A stretch of DNA of 64,000 nucleotides from Solanum dulcamara (Eukaryota; Streptophyta; Magnoliopsida; Solanales; Solanaceae), in assembly GCF_947179165.1 (NCBI RefSeq), contig NC_077242.1:21890597-21954596 (forward strand), given 5' to 3'. Both the position numbers and the translations under genes were made by a program. The notes below the pieces were generated by a model. That model was not told the origin of the DNA, did not search any database, and saw only the letters and a list, made by a program, of their open reading frames with translations. Of the stretch, positions 1-8,712 are shown in pieces. Numbering within the stretch: the stretch's first letter is position 1; every line of letters begins with the position of its first letter.

Positions 1-306
1 CATTTTCTTGACTCACATGCTCATGATAACAAAAATTCTTGCACTAGAAACTAAATCACAGTTGAATGTTAAGTCCAAAAATGCTCTCGATTGAACCCTC
101 GAAAATCATTTAGGGTTCGATAAAAATAAATTGAATATGCTACTATACTAAATTCTACATTCCGGAATTAATGAAATAGTTAGATTTTTGAAAAGAAGTT
201 GTTTTGATCAAATTACTCTCCGGGACCCCTTATTGGCCTAAAACTCAACTTTTTGCCTAAAACCTCAAAACGATGATTAAGGTCCTGGGGCACTAAGTCA
301 ATATTC

Positions 307-318
307 AACTAGATCAAA
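307..318. repeat. LINE target-site duplication, 5' copy
   Basis: The sequence aactagatcaaa occurs here and again at 11370-11381 after the poly(A). It occurs once at the uninterrupted site 22097-22108. One or two bases at the poly(A) side are ambiguous. Confidence 0.9.
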
Positions 319-413
319 AAATCGATGATTCTTTCCTATCCATCGCTTTCTCACTCTAACATCTTTCTAAGCCAAACACTCTCTAGAAAGGGCAATCTAG
401 TCCTAAAACGAAA

Positions 414-2591
414 ATGCCGGTGGATCCACCACCGGACGTCGGAAAATTTCGAAAGGAAGACAGTATAAAAGATCTTGTTGATACGAATCTAATGCAAGTT
501 ACTACATTCCAAAATTCCAACTGCAGCTCATCCAATTTGCAAAATCCTAAAGCGATGGATGTTCGTATTACTGAGGAAGAACTGCAGCGTGCCCAAAAAA
601 TCATTTTTTTGCACAATTCAGGATTGATTAGATTGCAAAGGAATGCAGAATCGAATTCAGCAACACAAGGGCCAGATGTGGTCCAAAAATCTCAGAATTT
701 CAGTGCACCTTTTGATAGCACTCAGCAAAAGATTTCTCCAAGCAGTGCCGCACACACGCAGGAACTGCGCCTTCAAATTCGAGCAGATTCTGGCAATGAT
801 TGTGATGGCACAGTAGCAGGGGATTACTCTCCATGCCAATATGAATCGTTGGGTATAAGTTTCGCCGGAGGAACCATCGCCGGCGAACAAAGTGATGGCA
901 GCGCCGGAGCTCCGGTGTCTCAAATCGAACAAGATGAATGCCAATATGTTCTAAAAGATGTCGCGCATCTTCCCACCCATGAGCGCCATCTCAGTTCCTC
1001 ACCAAAAGCTTCAAATACCTCCAGGAACACTGACAGTAGAGTTCTTGCCGGAGCTCCGACGACTTTTCCGGCACAACACCAACACCAAAAGAACCACAAT
1101 GTAGGTGCGCATCATCCGATCCAGGTAGGAAACTTTGAATCTTCTCCAAATTGCTCAATTTCAAAAAGTCGTCAACACTACTGTGGCGGTGCTGGAGCTC
1201 CGGCGAACCAATTGACTGGAGACCAATATCAAAAGATTCAAGAGAATGATATGCAACTTCCAAGCTATAGGGAAAGCCTCGAATCATCCCCAACGAGTTC
1301 AAATTTAAAAAGTCGCCATGACACCAAACAAATTGAACAACACAGTGAAATGGCTGATCAAGTGGTGGCTGTGGATTTTACTCATGAACAACATCAGCAG
1401 GAAAGGGAGGGAATTTATGTATTGAATAATATTGAGGAGTACACTCAGATGCCAAAAGAAAGTTCAATGGTTAATTACACTGATCAGCAATGCAACAGTA
1501 ACTTACCAGATGCACCTCCAGGTAAGTCTTCTAACCATGTCAATCAACAAACATTAGATAATGCTGATCATAGTCACAATATGACTCAAATGCATAGGGT
1601 CATTATCGATCAAAATAAAACCAGTTTAACTGATAATACTCTGAAAAATAAGGCTCCTACTATTCTGAAAAATAAGCATCTGGCTGTGTCCAAGAACCTG
1701 CAAAGTGGTACTGCTACTGTTGTTGATAATTTTGTGCAAAGGTTAGATGGTAATACTATGAATTGTGAAGGCAATATGTTGAAAGCCATAGGAGATCAGT
1801 TGCATCCTACTGCAAATGAGCACCATGGTACTGCTGCTACTAACCTTATGCAGGTTCCAGTTCATCTTGTTGATCCTGATGATCTTGTAGATAAGCACAA
1901 TGAGCAGGGGAACATATCCAATGGACATGTGTATACAAACAAACATTCTGCACAAGTGTCTAAGGATCCTAATGTGAACCAGCAAAATGTCCAAAGACCT
2001 TATATCCCTAATAACAACCCCATGAGAGTGTCAAACAACTTTGAATGGCATAACTCCAATAATACAGCTGCTGCTAACATTAGAAACAAGCCTAGCCACA
2101 CCAATCCTAACCAGACTATCACTCAAAATAAGCCTCCTAGTACTAATTTACCCACCCCTCCTAACCCTGTCATCCCTCACACTTTAGCTACCAAGTTGAG
2201 AGCTCAAGAGGCTATGAAAGCTGATGATATTGATATTACTCCTCCTAAAATCACAACAAAACAAGGATATCCTGCTGTGGTATTTACAAAAGAAGATTTC
2301 ATGGTGAATCTAGACTCTAACTGTAAGTATACTCTAGTAGGTAAATTTACCAACACCATGCCAAAAATGGAAATCATCAGAAAGGAATTCATCCTTCAAA
2401 CTGAACTTAGAGGAGGAGTGAAACTTACTCACTTTAATGCTAGACACCTTTACATAGACTTGGACAATGAGTATGATCACTCTACTGTATGGTCCAAAGG
2501 AAAAATGTATATAAATGGGCAGCTTATGAGACTCCAACTATGGACTCCCACTTTCAAGCCAGAAGAAGAAGCCCCTCTAGTTCCCATATAG
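414..2591 (+). CDS. LINE ORF1 protein, N-terminal part (725 aa)
   Basis: This is the ORF1 (Gag-like, RNA-binding) protein of the LINE. The ATG lies 95 bp inside the element and is the first in the long open frame. Residues 1-600 are low complexity (N, Q, H, S rich). Three 48-residue imperfect repeats begin at residues 164, 212 and 260, each starting AGAP and ending near an SSP...SR motif. Residues of about 610-715 resemble the DUF4283 domain found at the front of plant LINE ORF1 and related proteins. A single TAG at 2589-2591 stops the frame, and the same frame continues straight on with the rest of the domain and a zinc knuckle. This is therefore a truncated product of a longer ORF1. Function is inferred from family; the repeats are seen directly. 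Confidence 0.8.
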   Translation: MPVDPPPDVGKFRKEDSIKDLVDTNLMQVTTFQNSNCSSSNLQNPKAMDVRITEEELQRAQKIIFLHNSGLIRLQRNAESNSATQGPDVVQKSQNFSAPFDSTQQKISPSSAAHTQELRLQIRADSGNDCDGTVAGDYSPCQYESLGISFAGGTIAGEQSDGSAGAPVSQIEQDECQYVLKDVAHLPTHERHLSSSPKASNTSRNTDSRVLAGAPTTFPAQHQHQKNHNVGAHHPIQVGNFESSPNCSISKSRQHYCGGAGAPANQLTGDQYQKIQENDMQLPSYRESLESSPTSSNLKSRHDTKQIEQHSEMADQVVAVDFTHEQHQQEREGIYVLNNIEEYTQMPKESSMVNYTDQQCNSNLPDAPPGKSSNHVNQQTLDNADHSHNMTQMHRVIIDQNKTSLTDNTLKNKAPTILKNKHLAVSKNLQSGTATVVDNFVQRLDGNTMNCEGNMLKAIGDQLHPTANEHHGTAATNLMQVPVHLVDPDDLVDKHNEQGNISNGHVYTNKHSAQVSKDPNVNQQNVQRPYIPNNNPMRVSNNFEWHNSNNTAAANIRNKPSHTNPNQTITQNKPPSTNLPTPPNPVIPHTLATKLRAQEAMKADDIDITPPKITTKQGYPAVVFTKEDFMVNLDSNCKYTLVGKFTNTMPKMEIIRKEFILQTELRGGVKLTHFNARHLYIDLDNEYDHSTVWSKGKMYINGQLMRLQLWTPTFKPEEEAPLVPI
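903..1334 (+). repeat. Three exact-period 144-bp repeats inside LINE ORF1
   Basis: Units start at 903, 1047 and 1191, exactly 144 bp (48 codons) apart. Each encodes an AGAP motif followed by a Q/H-rich spacer and an SSP..S...SR tail. The units are diverged, so the amplification is old, and the reading frame is kept. Confidence 0.8.
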
Positions 2592-3830
2592 GCTATATTA
2601 CCAGAACTACCTTGGCACTGCTATAGACTTAAAGTAGTAACCCCTTTACTGTCTCTAATTGGAAAGGTCTTGTTCTTGGACTTGGCCACTTACAAGAAAA
2701 CAAGGGGTAGTATAGCCAAAGTCAAAATCCAAATTGATCTAACCAAACAAAGACCCCAACACATTTGGATGGGCTTTGATGAAGATGAAAATGGAGATGG
2801 CAGGTGGCAATCTATTCAATATGAGGGAGTGCCAGACTACTGTACTTACTGCAAACATCAAGGTCACACCATACATGCTTGTACTATTAAAAGAAGAGAT
2901 GATGACAATAAGAAAAAGAATGAGCAAGAAGAGGAGGCCAGAAACACAGACAAAACCATCACTGATAAGAGAAATGCCCTGCACCATGCTACTGATCAGC
3001 ACAAGCAAACACAGCACCAGGAAGACCAACACATTAAGGAACAACAAAACACTAACAGGGCTGAAGCTGAAAAAAGAAATCAAGAGCATGCAGAATGGCA
3101 AACTCAAAGGAGAAGAGGCAAGAAAGATATTCAGCACAACCAAGGTATCAGAACCATAGGAGCTCAAGCTAAAGGCAAATATGTTCTAGTACATCAGAAC
3201 AATAATGGCCCAGGTAGGATTCTTACTTCTAATGTTACTTCTAACAATTATGCTGATCTTGTTCCACAAGATCAACCCACTAACCATGTCCAGCAGAACC
3301 ATGGACAACACCACCAACAACATACACAACAGCATAAAACGCAAGGCTTCATGTTACTTGGGGAAAGTTCTATACCTCTCCAACATAACACTAACAACAA
3401 CCATCAAAGGAAAAATCAGCATCAAGCAGGTATGTTTCTAAATTCTAAATCTAATACTAGTAATATCCCAACTTGTAATGTTGACTCTGGAGTCCAGAGG
3501 CAACCCCCCTCTTCCCACATTACATTGGATCCCAATCCCCATAACCCCATGCAGCAGGTAATACAGGAAAATGGAGCAAGTAAATCTGCAGACAAAGTCC
3601 CAGGTATTGACTTGATGCTCCCACAACCCCATGGCTCCCCCAATAATTTAAATGTATTAAACAATTTTATTGTGATGGCTGAAGAAGTCTGTGGGGTTGA
3701 GGAAGGGGGAATACAGGAGAGAACTACTAATCTGCAGAAAGGGAATACCAGGGGGAGGGAATCTTTATTGGTTGACCATAGAAAAACTATAGATCCCCTG
3801 CAACCACTCCTCAGAATGCTAGCAATTTAA
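2592..3830 (+). pseudogene. LINE ORF1 continuation with CCHC zinc knuckle
   Basis: This is in the same frame as 414-2591, separated only by the TAG at 2589. It opens with the linker that normally follows DUF4283 (..LPWHCYRLKVV.., IG.VLFLD). A CX2CX4HX4C zinc knuckle follows at 2841-2882, the nucleic-acid binding motif usual for plant LINE ORF1. Downstream is a long H/N/Q-rich tail rich in short poly-Q runs. An ATG at 2670 could restart translation. The frame ends with TAA at 3828, but the coding sense continues in another frame, so a one-base shift probably lies near 3790-3810. Confidence 0.7.
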
Positions 3831-4552
3831 GAATACAAGAACAACAATTTGATTCCCAAGAAGAAGATGAGCTTAGAAGCAACAATCTCAATGATACAGT
3901 TCAGGGTAATGTGACTAATATTCAGGTCAACAAGGGTCAGAGGCAACAAACTGAGGTATTGGTTACTGAACAAAATATGGGAGAGGACCAAACTCCTAAT
4001 ATCAGTATGACAAATCACAGTACAGATACGCAGATCCTCAATAACAAATACACCTTATCTCTTAGCAAGAAAAAAAGGGATGCTATTAAAAAGAAGCTTA
4101 TCAAGGAGATGCAAGCAGGGCAACCAAGTGTGAACTATGTTCTGGTTCCAGAACAATCAGGTATTCATGTGATCCCTCTACAAACAGAAGATACATCCAA
4201 TGAAATTCAGGCCACACCTCTCCAAATTCATGATTTATCCAATGAGAGGTAGGTGCTTAGTAAAGAAGACAGTTCAGAAGATTTTTCTGATGAATATAGG
4301 TTCACTCATTCTGAAGATGAGGAAGATCCTGACCAGTGGGAGGATGAACAACAGGAAAACCAACAGTAGGCATTCAGATCCACTATGACAGCCTTACTAC
4401 AGAAGGAAAATCAGCAAGAAAAGGAGAAGAATGAGCCACCATCCAAAAGTAAGCAGGAAAGGAAGAAGAGCAAACAAAGTTTCATCAGCAGTTCAGATAA
4501 TGTTGCTTTCAAAAGCAACATCAACACAAGGTCTAAATCCCACAAATTATGA
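3831..4552 (+). pseudogene. LINE ORF1 C-terminal tail (frameshifted)
   Basis: After a shift of frame the tail reads on through 3842-4552 with two in-frame TAG stops (4250 and 4367). The predicted residues are acidic then lysine/glutamate-rich (a KKKR-type stretch near 4070 and an EDEED-type stretch near 4315), which is typical of a charged ORF1 tail. The frame ends at TGA 4550-4552, overlapping the ORF2 start. No known domain is recognised in this part. Confidence 0.55.
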
Positions 4553-5580
4553 TGATTAGTACACTTTGCTGGAATGCAAGGAGTATTGATACTCAAGGTG
4601 CCTTAGACAGACTACAAAGGTTGAAAGACTACCACAAGCTCTCTATGATTGCAATACTGGAACCTTTCTACAACAAATCACAACTCTACTTCTACAGAAT
4701 TCAGCTAGGTATGGATAATGCCATGTCCAACACCAATAGCAAAATATGGTTATTTTGGAATAAAGACTGTGTGTGCAATCTTGTGGATCAGGATGAACAG
4801 CAGCTTACCTGTAAGATCAGTCATGCAGCTTGGCCTAAACAATATCTCACAACCTTTGTATATGCCAAATGCAAAGACTACATGAGAAGAGATCTATGGG
4901 ACAAGATGCTGCAATTCTCTGATAGAAAAGAACCTTGGTGCACCATTGGAGATTTCAATGTAATTACTCATGTTGAAGAGAAGATGGGGGGCCAACCTTA
5001 CAACATGAACAAGAGCTTTGAGTTCATTAGTGTCATAGAAGCCTGTGGACTCACTGATCTTGGCTTTCATGGACAACAATTCACATGGTGCAACAAGAGA
5101 GATGCAGATGCCAGAATATGGAAGAGACTTGACAAGGCCATGGTCAATGATGCTTGGTTGGAGGCCATGCCTATGAGCACTCTTAATCACCTGGCCTCCA
5201 CAGGTTCTGATCACTGTCCTCTCCTTTTGGAATGTACTGAAAGACAAAGTCCTACTATCAAATATTTCAAGTTCTTACACTGTTGGGCTGAAAATGAAAA
5301 CTTCATTGATACTGTAAGATTTTGCTGGGAAAGACCTGTGGATGGAAATCCAATGAGGACTTTCCATCAAAAACTGAAAAGAGTTTCTAATACCCTTAGC
5401 CACTGGTCTAGAAAGCAATATGGTGATATATTTGCTTCAGTTAAACAATTTGAGGAACAGGTTATACAAGCTGAAGAGAATATCATCAATGACAATTCTG
5501 AAGATAATAGAGCCAAGTTGAATCAGATAAATGCCCAGTATATTAGATATTTGAAGATAGAGCAGTCCATCTTGAAATAA
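4549..5580 (+). CDS. LINE APE-like endonuclease domain (open part of ORF2, 343 aa)
   Basis: This is the endonuclease that makes the first-strand nick in target-primed reverse transcription. Motifs seen: W8-N9 near the start (WNAR), the catalytic Glu38 in an LEPF context, GDFN at residues 134-137 (nt 4948-4959), and the SDH signature at residues 220-222 (nt 5206-5214). These are the metal-binding and catalytic positions of the exonuclease-endonuclease-phosphatase fold, so this domain looks intact. The rest (to residue 343) is the linker to the RT, and a TAA at 5578 cuts it off. It is the best-preserved catalytic domain in the window. Confidence 0.88.
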   Translation: MMISTLCWNARSIDTQGALDRLQRLKDYHKLSMIAILEPFYNKSQLYFYRIQLGMDNAMSNTNSKIWLFWNKDCVCNLVDQDEQQLTCKISHAAWPKQYLTTFVYAKCKDYMRRDLWDKMLQFSDRKEPWCTIGDFNVITHVEEKMGGQPYNMNKSFEFISVIEACGLTDLGFHGQQFTWCNKRDADARIWKRLDKAMVNDAWLEAMPMSTLNHLASTGSDHCPLLLECTERQSPTIKYFKFLHCWAENENFIDTVRFCWERPVDGNPMRTFHQKLKRVSNTLSHWSRKQYGDIFASVKQFEEQVIQAEENIINDNSEDNRAKLNQINAQYIRYLKIEQSILK

Positions 5581-6858
5581 AAAACTCAATTGCATTGGTT
5601 CAAAGATGGAGATGCCAATACCAATTACTTCCATGCCATCATCAGAGGGAGAAGAAGAAGGCTGTTAATCCATCAAATCAGTGATGAACAAGGAAACTCT
5701 ATCCAGGGTGATGACAATATTGCAAGTGCAGCCTGTGCACACTTTGAGAAACCTTTTACTGTTGAGGAGAAATAAATCAATGAAGATGTGATTAAATGCA
5801 TCCCAAGGATAGTTACTGATCAGCAGAATGAATTATTACATTCCATACCTACAAAGGAGGAGCTAAAGGAGGTAGTATTTTCTATGAGTCCTACTTCTGC
5901 TGCAGGGCCAGATGGCATGAGTGGTAAGTTCTTTCACTCATGCTAGGATATCATTTGTGATGATCTGCTGAAGCTGGTGTAGCACTTCTTCAATGGTCAC
6001 TGTATTCCTAGGTACATATCACATGCTTGTTTGGTTCTACTTCCTAAAACTGAACACCCCAACAAACTGTCAGAGTACAGGCCCATCTCCCTCAGCAACT
6101 TCACTAGCAAGATCATATCCAAGCTCCTCTGTCTCAGACTTGCTCCTATTCTACCTCAGCTCATTTCTGACAATCAGTCAGGATTTGTTAAAGGTAGGAG
6201 CATCTCAGAAAATATAATGCTGGCTCAGGAGATTATTCACAACATTAAGAGGCCCATAATTGGGGACAATATAGTGATTAAGCTGGATATGGCTAAGGCA
6301 TATGACAGGGTCTCTTGGTCCTTCACTTGTATGGTCATGAGAAGGATGGGATTTGGAGAAGTCTTTATTGATATGGTATGGAGGATCATGTCTAACAACT
6401 GGTATTCAGTCATCATCAATGGGGTAAGACATGGATTTTTTCATTCAACAAGAGGTCTCAAGCAAGGACATCCCTTATCACCTGCCTTATTCATTATAGG
6501 AGCAGAAGTATTATCCAGGATGCTGAATAATCTTAACCAACACTACCTATATACTGGATTCCATATGGAAAGAAAGGGTCCATAATTGAACCACTTGAGC
6601 TTTGTAGATGATGTGATCATCTTCACTGCTACAAACAACTTTTCCATGATTCTTATTACCAAGACTTTGAAGGTTTATGAAACAACTTCAGGATAGCTAA
6701 TCAACAAGGACAAGAGCCAGTTCATGCTTCCTCTTAATACCAATCCTGATATTATTGATAGGATAGGCAGGATCACAGGCTTCAAGTGCACACATGGTCC
6801 CATTACTTACCTAGGCTGTCCACTTTACATTGGATGACAGAGAATCATATACTATACA
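5581..6858 (+). pseudogene. LINE reverse transcriptase domain (broken by stops)
   Basis: Within ORF2, 5590-5775 encodes the pre-RT linker (HWFKDGDANTNYFH). From about 5850 come the RT blocks: AAGPDG, LLPKTEHP, EYRPISL.NF, SGFVKGRSI, KLDMAKAYDRV with the first catalytic Asp, and GLKQGHPLSP. The catalytic F-V-D-D box is at 6601-6612, in place of the usual FADD. Stops lie at 5773, 5944, 5980, 6583, 6694 and 6835. The longest open pieces are 6031-6585 and 6586-6693. Family assignment is firm, activity is lost. Confidence 0.87.
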
Positions 6859-6861
6859 GGT

Positions 6862-8109
6862 ATGGTGTCCAAAGTTATTAGCAAAATTAGAGGCTGGCAG
6901 AATAAAGTACTGAGCTTTGGAGGCAGAGCAACATTGGTGAAATCAGTGCTGCAATCTTTACCAATCCACTTGTTATCTGTGATCAGACCTACTGCTACAA
7001 CTATCAATCAGATTAAAAGCCTCAGAGCTAACTTTTTCTGGGGGTGGGACAAAGAGAAGAAGAAATATCATTGGGCATCATGGGAGACTCTCAGCTATCC
7101 TATGGAGGAAGGGGGTATTGGTATGAAAAATATACAAGATGTGTGCTTAGCCTTGCAGTACAAACAATGGTGGACTTTCAGATCCAAGAAGACACTATGA
7201 GAAGAGTTTCTGAAGGCTAAGTACTGCCAAAGAGCTAATCCTGTTATAAAAAAATGGAACACAGGTCAGTCTATTATGTGGAAGCACATGATGGCTAATA
7301 AAAGTGATATTGAGCTGCATATACACTGGCACATCAACTCTGGTACATGCAGCTTCTGGTGGGATGATTGGCTGGGTATTGGCCCCCTAGCTTATCATAA
7401 CAACCATCTACCTAGACTCAATAATAGTAGAGTATCTGATTACATGGAGAATGGAGAGTGGAATGTGCAGAAAATCAGAAAATATGCCCCTCCTCAACTG
7501 GTGCAGCAGATACTAAGTACTGAGGTAGACTATCATTCTAACACAGCTGATCAAGCTTGCTGGAAGTTGACTTCACATGGTAACTTCACTTCTAAATCAG
7601 CCTGGGAAATAGTTAGGAAGAAAAAAGCCAAGACCCTGATTGATAGATGCACTTGGCACGCTAACATTCCCTTCAAAGTATCTTTCTTACTATGGAGAGC
7701 TGTGAGATAGAAACTCCCCACTAATGATAAACTTGTCCAGTTTGGAGCAGCACCAGCAGCATGTTCTTGTTGTTACAGACCAGGATTGGACAATGTAGAT
7801 CACATATTTGCCTTTGGAAACTTTGCCAAACATATTTGGCAACAATTCTCTAGCTCATGGGGAATAATACAAGGGACCTCCCCACTGAGAAGCATCCTGA
7901 TGAAGTGGTGGACTGCCAAGGCCAATAATGAGGTTCATAAACTCATGTTGCAAGCCACTCCTATCTTTGTTTGTTGGCATATATGGAAGAATAGATGTGC
8001 AAGTAAATATAGAGGAAAGAAATCTAGTACTACTAGAGTTAAATTCTCCATAGTCAAGGACCTATACATTCTGATACACACTGCTTACCCCTACATTAAG
8101 TGGCCATAG
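6862..8109 (+). pseudogene. LINE ORF2 thumb and zf-RVT region
   Basis: Open pieces at 6862-7200, 7276-7710 and 7786-8109 share one frame and encode the region between the RT and RNase H of plant LINEs. Recognisable are the connection block (KISKIRGWQNKVLSFGGRATL), the FFWG..KEKKKYHWASW block, a CSFWWDDWLG block and zf-RVT (about 7540-7850). The zf-RVT shows the WKLTSHGNF.SKSAWE start, LLWRA, a CSCC cysteine cluster and the VDHIF motif. Its stops at 7198 and 7708 fit tryptophan codons changed to TGA or TAG. Confidence 0.8.
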
Positions 8110-8130
8110 AGCTGGAAGGAACTGGTTCCT

Positions 8131-8712
8131 ATGATAGAACAGTGTCAACAAGACATGAGAGTGACCAAAGTTATGTGGGTCAGACCTCCATCTCCCATTG
8201 TGAAATTGAATACTGATGGGAGTGCATTAGACAACCCTGGGAAAATTGGAGTAGGGGGAATATTAAGAGACCACAATGGTAACTTAATATATGCCTTTGC
8301 AACTCCATTGGGAATGGGTACTAATAACCAAGCAGAGGTGCAGGCAGCAATTATTGGCCTCAATTGGTGCCTTCAACATGGATATAATAGAGTGATATTG
8401 GAAGTGGACTCTTAATTATTGACTAAGTGGCTGAAACAAGACCTCAAGCCACCTTGGAGCATTCATAGATATGTTACAAAGCTACAGTCCTTGGTCCAAT
8501 ATTTGGAACTCTTTTAGTGCAAATATATTTTCAGAGAAGCAAACCATCCTGCAGATACCTTAGCAAAATGCAGCCACATGTTCAATGATACACAACACTT
8601 CTACAATCCCCAGCAGCTACCACAGGAAACAAAAGGCTACATCAAGATGGACAAGCTAGGAATGGCAAGTTTTAGAAGGAAAACTCTAAAAAGGATCAAA
8701 CTATCCTCTTGA
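8131..8712 (+). pseudogene. LINE RNase H domain
   Basis: This is the C-terminal RNase H of ORF2, which removes the RNA strand of the hybrid. Seen are the first Asp (TDGSALDNPG at about 8212), GG.LRDH, the Glu of NNQAE, the Asp of LEVDS just before a TAA at 8413, and the final REANHPADTLAK segment. Stops at 8413 and 8515 break it. A domain of this plant type is typical of L1-like elements in flowering plants. The frame closes at TGA 8710. Confidence 0.85.

Larger units (their letters stand above)
4549..8712 (+). pseudogene. LINE ORF2: endonuclease-reverse transcriptase-RNase H (1388 codons)
   Basis: This is the replication enzyme of the LINE. It nicks target DNA and copies the element RNA from the nick. 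All parts stay in one frame from 4549 to the final TGA at 8710. Twelve premature stops (5578, 5773, 5944, 5980, 6583, 6694, 6835, 7198, 7708, 8107, 8413, 8515) interrupt it, with no frameshift. Domain order is endonuclease (4549-5250), linker, RT (about 5800-6700), thumb, zf-RVT (about 7540-7850), RNase H (about 8190-8600). The start ATG overlaps the ORF1 stop (ATGA), suggesting translation by termination-reinitiation. Many stops fit TGG-to-TAG or CAG-to-TAG changes, as expected from methylcytosine loss. Confidence 0.9.

Noticed and set aside
2739..3167. 142-codon minus-strand open frame
   Set aside because: It is the reverse shadow of the LINE ORF1 zinc-knuckle and tail region.
5578..5580. 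Programmed readthrough or RNA editing to explain the ORF2 stops
   Set aside because: Twelve stops of all three types spread over every domain fit neutral decay of a silenced element better than a programmed mechanism.
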